Below are positions 8,499-18,025 of a DNA stretch of 64,000 nt, piece after piece. The notes below the pieces were generated by a model, which searched no databases, was not told the DNA's origin, and saw only the letters and a list, made by a program, of their open reading frames with translations. Source of the stretch: Paraburkholderia panacisoli (GTDB lineage Bacteria > Pseudomonadota > Gammaproteobacteria > Burkholderiales > Burkholderiaceae); contig NZ_VTUZ01000022.1 of assembly GCF_008369935.1 (NCBI RefSeq), forward strand, positions 62,001 through 126,000, given 5' to 3'. Position numbers and translations under genes: made by a program. Position 1 is the stretch's first letter; each line of letters begins with the position of its first letter.

Positions 8499-9473
8499 AT
8501 GCGCGCGATTCGCTGTAATCAATATGGGCCGCCCGAGAGCCTGGTCGTCGAAAACCTGCCGGAGCTCGAAGCGCCGCCCGGCCACGTGGTGATCGACGTC
8601 AAAGCGGCAGCCGTCAACTTCCCCGACGTGCTGATCATCGAAAACAAATACCAGTTCAAGCCGCCGCTGCCCTTCACGCCCGGCTCGGAAGTCGCGGGCA
8701 TCGTGCGCGCGGTCGGCGCCGGCGTCACGCAGTTCACGCCGGGCTCGCGGGTGGTCGCGTTCACCGGTTCGGGCGGCTTCGCCGAACAGGCGCTGGCGCC
8801 GGCCGCGGCCTGCGTGCCGCTCGCCGACGGCGTCGAGTTCGAACTGGCCGCGGCGTTCACGCTCGCGTATGGCACCTCGCATCACGCGGTGGTCGATCGC
8901 GGCGCATTGCAGGCCGGCGAGACGATGCTGGTACTGGGCGCGGCCGGCGGCGTCGGACTGGCCGCCGTCGAGATCGGCAAGGCGTTAGGTGCGCGCGTGA
9001 TTGCGGCGGCATCGAGCGACGCGAAGCTCGCCACCTGCGTCGCACATGGCGCGGACGCCACCATCAACTACAGCACGGAAGATCTGCGCGAGCGCATCAA
9101 GGCGCTCACCGACGGCAAAGGTCCGGACGTCATCTACGATCCCGTCGGCGGCGTGTATGCGGAGCCGGCGTTTCGCAGCATCGGCTGGCGCGGGCGTTAT
9201 CTGGTGGTCGGTTTCGCGAACGGCGAAATTCCGAAGTTGCCGCTCAATCTGATGCTGCTCAAAGGCGCGAGTGTGGTCGGCGTATTCTGGGGCGATTTCG
9301 CGAAGCGCGAGCCGCAGCGCAATCACGCCGCGTTCCAGCAGATGACTGACTGGATCGGTAAAGGCAAGCTCAAGCCGTACGTGTCCGCGCGCTATTCACT
9401 CGAGGACACTGGCCGCGCATTGCGCGATATGGCCGAGCGTCGTGTGATCGGGAAGGTGGTGATCACGCCTTAA
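8499..9473 (+). CDS. NADPH:quinone oxidoreductase family protein (zinc-free MDR superfamily)
   Basis: 324 residues. The fold is the medium-chain dehydrogenase/reductase type: a GroES-like N-terminal half (FPDVLIIENKYQFKPPLPFTPGSEVAGIV) and a Rossmann domain with LGAAGGVGLAAVEIGKALGA. The zinc-binding residues of alcohol dehydrogenases are absent, which fits quinone oxidoreductase or a related enoyl reductase using NADPH. Exact substrate is unknown. ATG 8499 is preceded by a GGAG-like site; an in-frame upstream ATG at 8442 has no such support. It is a single-gene unit ending in a strong terminator. Confidence 0.88.
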   Translation: MRAIRCNQYGPPESLVVENLPELEAPPGHVVIDVKAAAVNFPDVLIIENKYQFKPPLPFTPGSEVAGIVRAVGAGVTQFTPGSRVVAFTGSGGFAEQALAPAAACVPLADGVEFELAAAFTLAYGTSHHAVVDRGALQAGETMLVLGAAGGVGLAAVEIGKALGARVIAAASSDAKLATCVAHGADATINYSTEDLRERIKALTDGKGPDVIYDPVGGVYAEPAFRSIGWRGRYLVVGFANGEIPKLPLNLMLLKGASVVGVFWGDFAKREPQRNHAAFQQMTDWIGKGKLKPYVSARYSLEDTGRALRDMAERRVIGKVVITP

Positions 9474-9530
9474 GTCTTTGTGCGCCTGATCGATGCTTGT
9501 TGAACGCGTGGTCAGTCGTTCAGCAAAAGC

Positions 9531-9571
9531 AAAAACGGCATGCGGTGTTCAAAACCACATGCCGTTTTTTT
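9531..9571. terminator. Rho-independent terminator after the oxidoreductase gene
   Basis: Arms aaaaacggcatgcggt and accacatgccgttttttt form a ~15-bp stem with one mismatch, a 7-base loop and a T tract. It sits between two convergent genes, and the A run on the left lets it also serve the leftward ABC permease transcript. Confidence 0.85.
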
Positions 9572-9584
9572 ATCGAGCGCGCGC

Positions 9585-10409
9585 CTACAGCTTCTCGGTG
9601 TCCCCGGTTTTCGGCTGCCATTTCATGAGGCGCCGCTCGCCCATGCCGACAATCGCATCGAGCACCAGCGCGAACGCGGTCAACACCAGAATCCCGGCGA
9701 ACACGGTGTTGATATCGAAGGTGCCCTCGGCTTGCAGAATCAGATAGCCGACGCCGCGCGCCGAGCCGAGATACTCACCCACCACCGAGCCGACGAACGC
9801 CAGCCCCACCGACGTATGCAAGCTCGAAAACACCCAGCTCATCGCGCTCGGCAAATAGACGAAGCGCAGCAGTTGCTTGCGGTTCGCGCCGAGCATCCGC
9901 GCGTTTGCGAGCACGACTGGGCTGACTTCCTTCACGCCCTGATAGACGTTGAAGAACACGATGAAGAACACCAGCGTCACACCCAACGCGACCTTCGACC
10001 AGATCCCCAACCCGAACCAGACGCCGAAGATCGGCGCGAGAATCACGCGCGGCATCGAGTTGGCCGCTTTCACATACGGATCGAACAACGCACTCGCGAG
10101 CGGCGCGAGCGCGAGCCACAACCCGACACCAAGCCCGAGCGCCGTGCCCAGCACGAACGCAAGCACGGTCTCGACCAGCGTGATCCACAGATGCAGATAG
10201 ATCTCGCCGCCTGTGAACCACTCCCAGATCCGCTGCAGCACCTTCTGCGGCTCGCCGAAGAAGAACGCGGCCTTGTTCGGATCGTCGAAATAGAACGCCG
10301 GCAGCAGCGTCGGACTGGTCAGCACGTACCAGAGCACGAAGCACAGCACGAGCAGCAGCCATTGCCAGATCACCAGATTCGCCCGCCTCGGGCGTAACGT
10401 CTTCCACAT
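9585..10409 (-). CDS. ABC transporter permease (SsuC/TauC/NrtB type)
   Basis: 274 residues with about six hydrophobic segments, one near the N-terminus (IWQWLLLVLCFVLWYVL) and the rest in the binding-protein-dependent permease domain. The cytoplasmic EAA-like loop is in ANARMLGANRKQLLRFVYLP. It would form the membrane channel for the importer made with the ATPase and binding protein just upstream in the same direction. The subfamily usually carries sulfonates, nitrate, pyrimidine precursors or aromatic acids; the substrate cannot be assigned from sequence alone. Confidence 0.88.
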   Translation of the reverse strand: MWKTLRPRRANLVIWQWLLLVLCFVLWYVLTSPTLLPAFYFDDPNKAAFFFGEPQKVLQRIWEWFTGGEIYLHLWITLVETVLAFVLGTALGLGVGLWLALAPLASALFDPYVKAANSMPRVILAPIFGVWFGLGIWSKVALGVTLVFFIVFFNVYQGVKEVSPVVLANARMLGANRKQLLRFVYLPSAMSWVFSSLHTSVGLAFVGSVVGEYLGSARGVGYLILQAEGTFDINTVFAGILVLTAFALVLDAIVGMGERRLMKWQPKTGDTEKL

Positions 10410-10444
10410 GACTCGGTTTGCCTTGGACGATTGGATCGACGCGG

Positions 10445-11257
10445 TTAAACCGCGTTCAGTTGCTGCTGGTAGCCCTTGAGCACTTCATCGCGCAACACGC
10501 TCCAGATCTGCGCGTGCAACTCGACGAAGCGCGGATGCGCGCGAATTTCGGCGACGTCGCGCGGACGCGGCAAGTCGATCGTGAATTCGCCCATCGGATG
10601 CGTGCCCGGTCCCGCCGACAACACCACCACGCGATCGGACATCGCGATGGCTTCGTCGAGATCGTGCGTGATGAACAACACCGCTTTGCGTTTGGCGGCC
10701 CACAGGTCGAGCAATTCGTTTTCCATCAGCTGACGCGTCTGGATATCCAACGCGGAAAACGGCTCGTCCATCAGGATGATGTCGGGGTCGAGAATCAGCG
10801 TCTGCGCCATCGCGACGCGCTTGCGCATGCCGCCCGACAGTTGATGCGGATAACGGTCGCCGAACCCGCCGAGGCCGACGCGCTTTAACCACTCGTCGGC
10901 TTTGACGCGCGCTTGCGCGGCCGGCACGCCGTGAAACGCGAGGCCGGCCATCACGTTGTCGATGGCCGAGCGCCACGGCATCAACGCGTCGGCCTGGAAC
11001 ATGTAGCCGGCGCGCCGGTTGATGCCGTCGAGCGGTTCGCCGAACACGCTGACCGTGCCCGATGACGGCGCCAGCAAGCCCGCGCCGATGTTCAGCAGCG
11101 TGGATTTACCGCAGCCGGTCGGGCCGACCACCGAGACGAACTCGCCGGGTGCGATGCGCAGCGTGGTGTCCTTGACCGCCGTGTAGCGCTGCGCGCGGTT
11201 GTCGCGCGCGGCGAACGTGCAGGTGATGTTTTCGAGCGCCAGAGCGGCAACGGTCAT
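10445..11257 (-). CDS. ABC transporter ATP-binding protein (SsuB/TauB/NrtD type)
   Basis: 270 residues. All nucleotide-binding motifs are present: Walker A GPTGCGKST (about residues 45-53), Q-loop YMFQADALMPW, signature LSGGMRKRVAMAQ, Walker B DIILMDEPFSALD, and the switch His in FITHDLDEAI. It energises the importer formed with the adjacent permease, 35 bases downstream. The gap to the upstream binding-protein gene is 136 bases and holds no gene. Confidence 0.92.
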   Translation of the reverse strand: MTVAALALENITCTFAARDNRAQRYTAVKDTTLRIAPGEFVSVVGPTGCGKSTLLNIGAGLLAPSSGTVSVFGEPLDGINRRAGYMFQADALMPWRSAIDNVMAGLAFHGVPAAQARVKADEWLKRVGLGGFGDRYPHQLSGGMRKRVAMAQTLILDPDIILMDEPFSALDIQTRQLMENELLDLWAAKRKAVLFITHDLDEAIAMSDRVVVLSAGPGTHPMGEFTIDLPRPRDVAEIRAHPRFVELHAQIWSVLRDEVLKGYQQQLNAV

Positions 11258-11393
11258 CGTTCGGCTCGCTTCTTCGAAGATCGGGTTTTAGTAGGTGATG
11301 TGGTTGTGGCGGGCGTGGGCGAGGCAGACGCAGCGGAGCCGCGTTGGCGTTGCGCTTTACGTCCGCGCTTTGCGCTTACGCGTTACGCCCGCA

Positions 11394-12431
11394 TCACGCC
11401 TTGACGGTAGTCAGCGCTTTCTTCACGAAGTCGTTGGTCCACGCCTTCGACAAATCGATCGGCTTGCCCTGCATATTTGGGTCGAATGTCTGCAGCGTCT
11501 TCAGCGACGTCGCGGGACCATCTGCGGGCATCAAGCCATCGGGCGACATCGCTTCTTTCACGTGCTGCCACGCATCCAGATACACCGCGCGGTCGCCGAG
11601 CAGATAGCCTTCCGGCACCGTGTTGATCAACTCGCTGCCGGTCGACGCCTGCAGCCACTTGAGCGCGCGCACCATCGCGTTGGTCAGCGCCTGGGTAGTG
11701 TTCGGATTCTTCGTGATGAAGCTTTGCGACGCATACAGGCACCCTGCCGGCATGTCGCCGCCGAACACGCTGCGCGTATCGGCGAGCGTGCGCGTGTCCG
11801 ACACGACGCGGATCTCGCCCGCGCGTTCGAGCTTGGTCATCACGGGGTCGAGATTGGCGATCGCGTCGATCTGCCCGGACTGCAGCGCGGCGATCGCGCC
11901 CGCGCCTGCTCCCACGCCGATGAACGCAACGTCTTTCGCGCTCAGCCCGGCCTTCGCGAGCACGAAGCTCGCCATGATCGAGGTCGACGAACCCGGCGCG
12001 GTGACGCCGATCTTCTTGCCCTTCAGATCGGCGATCGACTTGTAGTTCGGCATGGTCCTCTTCGACACCGCCAGCACGATCTGCGGCGCGCGGCCCTGCA
12101 GCACGAATTCGCGGAACATCTGCTTCTGCGCCTGCAACAGCAGCGTGTGTTCGAACGCGCCGGAGACCACATCCGCGCTGCCGCCGACCGCCGCCTTCAA
12201 CGCCTGCGAGCCGCCGGCGAAATCCGAAATCTCGACTTCGAGCCCTTCGTCCTTGAAGTAATTGCGACGCTCGGCAATCGTGAGCGGCAGGTAATAGAAC
12301 AGGTTCTTGCCGCCGACCGCGATCGCCACCTTGGTGGTTTCAGGTTTGCCCTGCGCGAAAGCGAACGGCGGGGCCACGAGCGTCGCTCCCGCGAGCGCGG
12401 CGCTACCGGCGAGAAAGGTTCTGCGTTGCAT
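11394..12431 (-). CDS. ABC transporter periplasmic substrate-binding protein (NMT1/SsuA-like)
   Basis: 345 residues. The N-terminus MQRRTFLAGSAALAGATLVA looks like a twin-arginine or long Sec signal ending near AFAQG (about 27). The mature part is an NMT1/THI5-like binding protein (YYLPLTIAERRNYFKDEGLEVE, GGSQALKAAVGGSADVVSG, LKGKKIGVTAPGSST). It delivers the ligand to the permease/ATPase pair downstream. Ligand unknown; the family includes sulfonate, taurine, nitrate and HMP binders. It sits 103 bases after the CoA-transferase gene, so a shared transcript is plausible. Confidence 0.88.
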   Translation of the reverse strand: MQRRTFLAGSAALAGATLVAPPFAFAQGKPETTKVAIAVGGKNLFYYLPLTIAERRNYFKDEGLEVEISDFAGGSQALKAAVGGSADVVSGAFEHTLLLQAQKQMFREFVLQGRAPQIVLAVSKRTMPNYKSIADLKGKKIGVTAPGSSTSIMASFVLAKAGLSAKDVAFIGVGAGAGAIAALQSGQIDAIANLDPVMTKLERAGEIRVVSDTRTLADTRSVFGGDMPAGCLYASQSFITKNPNTTQALTNAMVRALKWLQASTGSELINTVPEGYLLGDRAVYLDAWQHVKEAMSPDGLMPADGPATSLKTLQTFDPNMQGKPIDLSKAWTNDFVKKALTTVKA

Positions 12432-12534
12432 GGTCTGTCGTCTCCAAACTTTGTTGTCCGGCTTTTTTCAGCTTGTTTTGCAGCTGTTCTATCGCTGCTC
12501 TGTTTTTTGCCGCGGCGCTCGTGGGCGCTGCGCT

Positions 12535-13776
12535 TCACACGATCTGTTGCGCGTGCAACCTTGCGATGTGCTCAGCATCATAACCTAGCGATTGCAGGAC
12601 TTCATCGGTATGTTCACCCAGTTCGGGACCGAGCCAGCGCGTCTCGCCGGGCGTCGCCGAGAGCTTCGGCGTGACCGCCGGCAGCGTGATTTCCTGGCCG
12701 TCCTGCCACTTGAAGCGCTGAATCATCTGGCGCGCGATGAACTGCGGATCGGTGAACATGTCCGCCACGCTGTAGATGCGGCCAACCGGCACGTCGGCCG
12801 CATTCAGCACCGCGAGCGCTTCATCGATGGTGCGCGTGGCGAGCCACGCGGCGATCGCGCCGTCGATTTCCTGGGTGCGCGGCACACGTCCGTCGTTATG
12901 CGCGAGCCCCGGATCGTTGGCGAGATCGTCGCGCTCGATCGCCACCATCAGCCGCTTGAAGATCGGGTCGCTATTGCCGCCGATCACGATGCTGCCGTCG
13001 CGGCACGGATACGTATTCGACGGCACGATGCCCGGCAGCGACGCGCCGGTGCGCTCGCGCACCATGCCGTAGACGCCGTACTCGGGCACCACGCTTTCCA
13101 TCATGTTGAAGACGGCCTCATACAGCGCGACGTCGACGACCTGGCCCTTGCCGCCGTTCACCTGCTTGTGATGCAGCGCCATCAGCGCGCCGATCACGCC
13201 GTGCAACGCAGCGATCGAATCGCCGATCGAAATGCCGATGCGCGGCGGCGGCAAATCCGGGTAGCCGGTGATATGCCGCAAGCCGCCCATCGATTCGGCG
13301 ATCGCGCCGAAACCGGGCCGGTCGCGATACGGGCCGCTCTGGCCGTAGCCGGACAGACGCACCATCACGAGGCCGGGGTTTTCGGCGGACAGCACGTCGT
13401 AACCGAGCCCGAGTTTTTCCAGCAAACCCGGCCGGAAATTTTCGACGACGATATCCGCTTCTTTCGCGAGACGCCGCACGATCTCCTTGCCCTCTTCGGC
13501 TTTCAGATTGATCGTGACGGACTTCTTGTTGCGCGCCTGCACGGCCCACCACAGCGACGTGCCGCCGACTTCCGGATATAGCTTGCGCCATTTACGCAGC
13601 GGGTCGCCGCCTTTGGGGTCTTCGATCTTGATGACGTCGGCGCCGAACTCGCCGAGAAAACGCGCGGCGAACGGGCCGGCGATCAGCGTGCCGAGTTCCA
13701 GCACCTTGACGCCGGCGAGCGGGCCGGGCTGTCCATGCGGCGCGGCGCTCGCGCCTGATTCAGGGGTGGCGCTCAT
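12535..13776 (-). CDS. CaiB/BaiF family (family III) CoA-transferase
   Basis: 413 residues. Family III enzymes move CoA between carboxylic acids. Seen here: the N-terminal LAGVKVLELGTLIAGPFAARFLGEFGADVIKIE, the segment VENFRPGLLEKLGLGYD, and the likely catalytic Asp in GISIGDSIAALHG, followed by GKGQVVDVALYEA. The acyl acceptor is unknown. It lies between recR and an ABC importer in the same direction, which suggests (inference) that the imported compound is a carboxylic acid activated as a CoA thioester. Confidence 0.88.
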   Translation of the reverse strand: MSATPESGASAAPHGQPGPLAGVKVLELGTLIAGPFAARFLGEFGADVIKIEDPKGGDPLRKWRKLYPEVGGTSLWWAVQARNKKSVTINLKAEEGKEIVRRLAKEADIVVENFRPGLLEKLGLGYDVLSAENPGLVMVRLSGYGQSGPYRDRPGFGAIAESMGGLRHITGYPDLPPPRIGISIGDSIAALHGVIGALMALHHKQVNGGKGQVVDVALYEAVFNMMESVVPEYGVYGMVRERTGASLPGIVPSNTYPCRDGSIVIGGNSDPIFKRLMVAIERDDLANDPGLAHNDGRVPRTQEIDGAIAAWLATRTIDEALAVLNAADVPVGRIYSVADMFTDPQFIARQMIQRFKWQDGQEITLPAVTPKLSATPGETRWLGPELGEHTDEVLQSLGYDAEHIARLHAQQIV

Positions 13777-13869
13777 GGGTCTCCTTTGTTCTGGTCCTGA
13801 CGTGGGCGGTCGTGACGTGGCGGGTGCGGATGCGCGCGGCGGTCTGGTCAGCCGTCTGCCGGCGCCGCG

Positions 13870-14466
13870 CTACATCGAACGGCGGTCGAGCATCGCGCGG
13901 GCGATCGTGCCGGCGTCGACATATTCGAGCTCGCCGCCCACCGGCACGCCGCGCGCGAGACGCGTGACGGCGAGACCGCGTGCCTTGAGCGTCTGCCCGA
14001 GGTAATGCGCGGTAGCCTCGCCTTCGTTGGTGAAATTGGTCGCGAGCACGACTTCCTTGACGACGCCATCCGACGCGCGCCTGACCAGCCGGTCGAAATG
14101 GATCTCCTTCGGGCCGATGCCGTCGAGCGGACTCAGCCGCCCCATCAGCACGAAATAGAGGCCGCGATAGGTCATGGTCTGTTCGAGCATGATCTGGTCC
14201 GCAGGCGTTTCGACGACACATAGCAGCGTCGGATCGCGCTCATCATCGAGGCAGACTTCGCAGATCTGCGCCTCGGTAAAGGTGTTGCATTTCTCGCAGT
14301 GCTGCAGATGCTCGGTCGCGAACAGCAACGAGCGACCGAGCTTCTCGGCGCCCTCGCGGTCGTGCTGCATCAGGTGATACGCCATGCGTTGCGCGGACTT
14401 CGGCCCGACTCCGGGCAACACGCGCAGCGCTTCGACGAGCGCCGACAAGGCGGAAGGTTGTTTCAT
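13870..14466 (-). CDS. recR: Recombination mediator protein RecR
   Basis: 198 residues, normal size. RecR acts with RecF/RecO to load RecA on single-stranded gaps. A helix-hairpin-helix (LPGVGPKSAQRMAYHL, about 17-32) is followed by a zinc finger with Cys57, Cys60, Cys69 and Cys72 and a Toprim domain (VVETPADQIMLEQT... and ATNFTNEGEATAHYLG). It is the third gene of the standard dnaX-ybaB-recR order. Confidence 0.96.
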   Translation of the reverse strand: MKQPSALSALVEALRVLPGVGPKSAQRMAYHLMQHDREGAEKLGRSLLFATEHLQHCEKCNTFTEAQICEVCLDDERDPTLLCVVETPADQIMLEQTMTYRGLYFVLMGRLSPLDGIGPKEIHFDRLVRRASDGVVKEVVLATNFTNEGEATAHYLGQTLKARGLAVTRLARGVPVGGELEYVDAGTIARAMLDRRSM

Positions 14467-14723
14467 GCGGATCGGCGTCGAAGTGTTTAGTGCCCGTGCA
14501 GGCGGGTGGCGATGCGGCGGATTCGGTCAGGCAAATGCCGGCGCGGCTGCGGCGCGGATACCCGCGCCGCAGGGCAGTTCGAGCTGGGGTGAGCCAGCAC
14601 GAGCTGGCGCGAATGGAGATGCGCGTGCAGGCGGCGCGTTGCGTTCGAGCCGCGCATTCCATTCGCGAGTCCGGCCGGCGCGTTCCGCTCACGCCGCGGC
14701 GCTCGCCCGCCTCGCGGCGGGGT

Positions 14724-15056
14724 TCAGAACGGCAGCTTGAAGCCCGGCGGCAGCGGCAGGCCCGAGGTCATGCCACCCATCTTTTCCTGGGCGGTGGCTT
14801 CGGCCTTGCGCACGGCGTCGTTGAACGCGGCGGCGACGAGGTCTTCCAGCATGTCCTTGTCGTCGGCGAGCAGGCTCGGGTCGATCGACACGCGGCGCAC
14901 GTCGTTCTTGCAGGTCATCGTAACCTTCACGAGACCGGCGCCCGACTGCCCCTCGACTTCGATCTGCGCGAGTTGCTCCTGCATCTTCTTCATGTTTTCC
15001 TGCATCTGCTGAGCCTGCTTCATCAGCCCGGCGAGTTGGCCTTTCATCATGGACAT
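14724..15056 (-). CDS. ybaB: YbaB/EbfC family nucleoid-associated protein
   Basis: 110 residues. These small dimeric proteins bind DNA and are nearly always found between dnaX and recR. The N-terminal coiled-coil helix is rich in Met, Lys and Gln (GLMKQAQQMQENMKKMQEQL), followed by VEGQSGAGLVKVTMTCKNDV and the C-terminal GLPLPPGFKLPF typical of beta-proteobacterial members. The 257 bases between it and recR are GC-rich and hold no gene I can support. Confidence 0.95.
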   Translation of the reverse strand: MSMMKGQLAGLMKQAQQMQENMKKMQEQLAQIEVEGQSGAGLVKVTMTCKNDVRRVSIDPSLLADDKDMLEDLVAAAFNDAVRKAEATAQEKMGGMTSGLPLPPGFKLPF

Positions 15057-15117
15057 GCTCCTTCTTGATAGCGTGAAATCTGGAAATCGGTCGCGCTACA
15101 GCGGATAACGCGGCGAA

Positions 15118-17685
15118 TCAGTGGACCGACGACGCGCCGTTCGAGGCGGCGTCCGGGGTAATCGGGCGAATCGAGCCGGGCACGATGCTCGCGCCGAACT
15201 CGCGAATCAGCGACTGCACGAACGGATCGGCGCCGATCTCGCGCTCCGCTTCCTGCTGGCGCTGCGCGCGCAACGCGGCGTCGTTCGCGGCGGCGGTGCG
15301 CCGCGCCGCACCGACTTCGACCAGCACGTCGACATTCTGGCCGAGCCTTTCGGCGAGCGCGCTCTTCAGTTTAGCGACCTGCGACGCTTCCGCGTACTGC
15401 GGCACCGGCACGTTCAGCTTGAGCGTGTTGCCTTCGAGCGACATCAGTTCGCTGTTGAACGCGAGCTGGTACGAAATGCCCTTCAGCGGCAAATCGACGG
15501 CGAGCGCCGGCCAGTCGCCCTTGAAGCCGAGCGGATCGAGCGGCACGGCGGGCGGCAGCGGGCGCGGGTCGACCGCCGGCGCCGATGCGGCGGCAGCCGT
15601 GGCCGTGGCATTCATGCGGACATCGTCCGGGCCGCGGTCGAAGACGGGCATGTAGTCGTCGTCCGGCGGGCCGAAATAGCCGTCGTCCGATGCCGAGATC
15701 GGCACGTAGTCGTCGGGCGGCATGTCGTCCCATGGCGGAACCGACGAGCCACCCTGCTCCGCGCTGCCACGCGCAGGCGGCGACGACGCTGCACGAGCGG
15801 CCGGCGCGGCATCCTGCTGCGGCGCGCGGCGTGGACCACCGGGCGTCGGCACCGGGACCACCACGCGCGGCGCGGCGGCGGGCTTCGGCGCTGCCGGCGC
15901 GGCAGCCGCTGCTGAAGTGGCGCGGCCACGATCCGACGAGACCTTCAGGCCAGCGCTGCGCAACACGTCGAGCGCGGCGCTTGCGCCGCCTGCGCGGCGC
16001 GGCGCGGTTCCGGCTGCGGATGGCGGCTCTTGCTGCGAGGCCGCCGCCTGTTCCGTGCGCGCGAGCGCCGCAGTGGCCGACGCGGTGAGAGATGACGCAG
16101 GCGCCGCGGCAGCGGGAGCGGGTTTTGCTGGGATATCGCTTACGCGCGCGCTATCGAGACCAGCGTTCGCGGCGACTGCGTTCGAAACGGCGTCGGCGGG
16201 CGCATCGTCCCACGGAGCCAACGCAGCCGGTACGCTAGGCGCCGACTTCGCTTCATCGGCAGCCGGCATCGACTCGACGACGTTGGCCGCTTCGGCAGCA
16301 GATGATTGCGATGCTGCCGTATCAACCGAAGGCGCTTGAGCGCCCATTGCATCGGCGCTTCGTAGCGCAGCGGACGATGCGGCTGCGGCCGCCCCAACCG
16401 ATGCAGCACCCTTGTTCGCCAACGCATCGCTGCCCTGCGCTTCGCGAGCACTCGCCGGCGCAGCGGCAGCCGTCACGGTCGAGCCCGGCAAGGCCCGCAA
16501 TGCCGCCACCGTCGGCGCACCCGTGCGCTTCGCACCCGCCGCCCCCGTCTGACCAGCAGCACGCGCCGCACCCGCCGCGTTGTTGCCGCCACCGCCGGTC
16601 GGCGCCGGCTCGAACGCCAGCATCCGCAGCAGCGTCATCGTAAAGCCGGCGTATTCGTCCGGCGCGAGACCCAGTTCGCTTCGGCCGATCGTCGCGATCT
16701 GGTAGAACAATTGCACCTGCTCCGCGCTCAGCGTTTCGGCAAAGCGGCGCAGATCGCCGGCTTCCGGCCACTCGTCCAGCACCGACGAAGGTGCGAACTG
16801 CGCCCACGCAATCCGGTGCAGCAAACTCGCCAGATCCTGCAAGGCCGTCGAAAACGACAGGCTGCGCAGCGCCATCTCGTCGGCGACCGCCAGCACAGCG
16901 GCGCCGTCGCCGTCCGCGAGCGCGTCGAGCAGACGGATCAGATAGCTTTGATCGAGTGCGCCGAGCATCCCGCGCACCGCCTCTTCATTGACCTGATTGG
17001 CCGAATAGGCGATGGCCTGATCGGTCAGCGACAGCGCGTCGCGCATCGAGCCATCGGCTGCGCGCGCAAGCAGGCGCAGCGCCTGAGCGTCGTACGGCAC
17101 CCTCTCTTCGCCGAGAATGTGCTCGAGATGCGACACGATATGACCAGCGGGCATCTGCTTCAGATTGAACTGCAGACAGCGCGACAGCACCGTGACCGGA
17201 ATCTTCTGCGGATCCGTGGTGGCGAGAATGAACTTGACGTGCGACGGCGGCTCTTCCAGCGTCTTCAGCATCGCGTTGAAGGCGTGGTTAGTCAGCATGT
17301 GCACTTCGTCGATCATGTAGACCTTGAAGCGCGCGTCGACCGGCGCATACACCGCGCGCTCCAGCAGCGTCGCCATTTCGTCGACGCCGCGATTGCTCGC
17401 CGCGTCCATCTCGACGTAATCAACGAAGCGCCCTTCGTCGATTTCACGGCACGCACGGCACACGCCGCACGGCGTGGAAGTCACGCCGGTCTCGCAATTG
17501 AGCGCCTTGGCAAAGATGCGCGACAGCGTGGTTTTGCCGACGCCGCGCGTGCCGGTAAACAGATAGGCATGATGCAGACGGCCACCGTCGAGCGCGTGCG
17601 TGAGCGCGCGCACCACGTGCTCCTGTCCGACGAGCGAAGCGAAATCCTTCGGCCGCCATTTGCGTGCGAGAACTTGATAGGTCAT
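15118..17685 (-). CDS. dnaX: DNA polymerase III subunits gamma and tau
   Basis: 855 residues. DnaX is the clamp-loader ATPase; the full-length tau form also tethers polymerase cores and DnaB. Walker A GTRGVGKT is at residues 45-52, the zinc Cys are at 64, 73, 76 and 79, and an SRC-type sensor is in VLSRCLQFNLKQMPAGH. Residues ~370-690 are a long Ala/Pro/Ser-rich linker of low complexity. The last ~130 residues form the tau C-terminal domain (PLKGISYQLAFNSELMSLEG). I see no clear slippery heptamer that would prove a frameshifted gamma form. It is the first gene of the leftward block. Confidence 0.95.
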   Translation of the reverse strand: MTYQVLARKWRPKDFASLVGQEHVVRALTHALDGGRLHHAYLFTGTRGVGKTTLSRIFAKALNCETGVTSTPCGVCRACREIDEGRFVDYVEMDAASNRGVDEMATLLERAVYAPVDARFKVYMIDEVHMLTNHAFNAMLKTLEEPPSHVKFILATTDPQKIPVTVLSRCLQFNLKQMPAGHIVSHLEHILGEERVPYDAQALRLLARAADGSMRDALSLTDQAIAYSANQVNEEAVRGMLGALDQSYLIRLLDALADGDGAAVLAVADEMALRSLSFSTALQDLASLLHRIAWAQFAPSSVLDEWPEAGDLRRFAETLSAEQVQLFYQIATIGRSELGLAPDEYAGFTMTLLRMLAFEPAPTGGGGNNAAGAARAAGQTGAAGAKRTGAPTVAALRALPGSTVTAAAAPASAREAQGSDALANKGAASVGAAAAASSAALRSADAMGAQAPSVDTAASQSSAAEAANVVESMPAADEAKSAPSVPAALAPWDDAPADAVSNAVAANAGLDSARVSDIPAKPAPAAAAPASSLTASATAALARTEQAAASQQEPPSAAGTAPRRAGGASAALDVLRSAGLKVSSDRGRATSAAAAAPAAPKPAAAPRVVVPVPTPGGPRRAPQQDAAPAARAASSPPARGSAEQGGSSVPPWDDMPPDDYVPISASDDGYFGPPDDDYMPVFDRGPDDVRMNATATAAAASAPAVDPRPLPPAVPLDPLGFKGDWPALAVDLPLKGISYQLAFNSELMSLEGNTLKLNVPVPQYAEASQVAKLKSALAERLGQNVDVLVEVGAARRTAAANDAALRAQRQQEAEREIGADPFVQSLIREFGASIVPGSIRPITPDAASNGASSVH

Positions 17686-17925
17686 CCGGAAATTGTATCA
17701 GTAACGATGCCGCGCAAAACCGAATCGAAACGATGTGCGAGCGCGTGTCACCGCTTCATTGAAAGAGGCTAACGGACCGATAGAAAAAAATGGATGAAGC
17801 GCGCGAAATACGACCGCGACACGACGGCATGCACCGAGGAAGGCGACGCTAAGGGTAAAACCCGAGTTGAGGAATATTGCGGAAGAACCCGCGGAGACAA
17901 ACAGAAGAACGACAGAAAAAGGAAG

Positions 17926-18025
17926 GTGACGAGCCCGACCCTCGGCACTGGTGGAAAACGGCTGTGGCTGCTTCGTTCCCGACCTGACCAGGTTGACCAT
18001 CCCTCCATGCGAGGAGGCCCGTCAC
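17926..18025 (-). ncRNA. ffs: 4.5S signal recognition particle RNA (bacterial small SRP)
   Basis: Read on the minus strand, the segment contains the conserved domain IV core ggtcaggtcgggaacgaagc, with a GGAA-type tetraloop and the asymmetric internal loop bound by Ffh. The 5' end gtgacg pairs with the 3' end cgtcac, giving a ~100-nt closed hairpin. A T-rich stretch (ctttttc on the minus strand, just left of 17926) probably terminates it. It lies upstream of dnaX in the same direction. Ends are set by the terminal pairing and may be off by a few bases. Confidence 0.92.

Noticed and set aside
12592..13581. 329-residue rightward open frame opposite the CoA-transferase
   Set aside because: No domain, and the CoA-transferase on the other strand is complete.
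15600..16600. dnaX linker as a sign of frameshift, fusion or foreign DNA
   Set aside because: Ala/Pro/Ser-rich linkers of variable length are normal for tau in GC-rich bacteria; the reading frame is intact.
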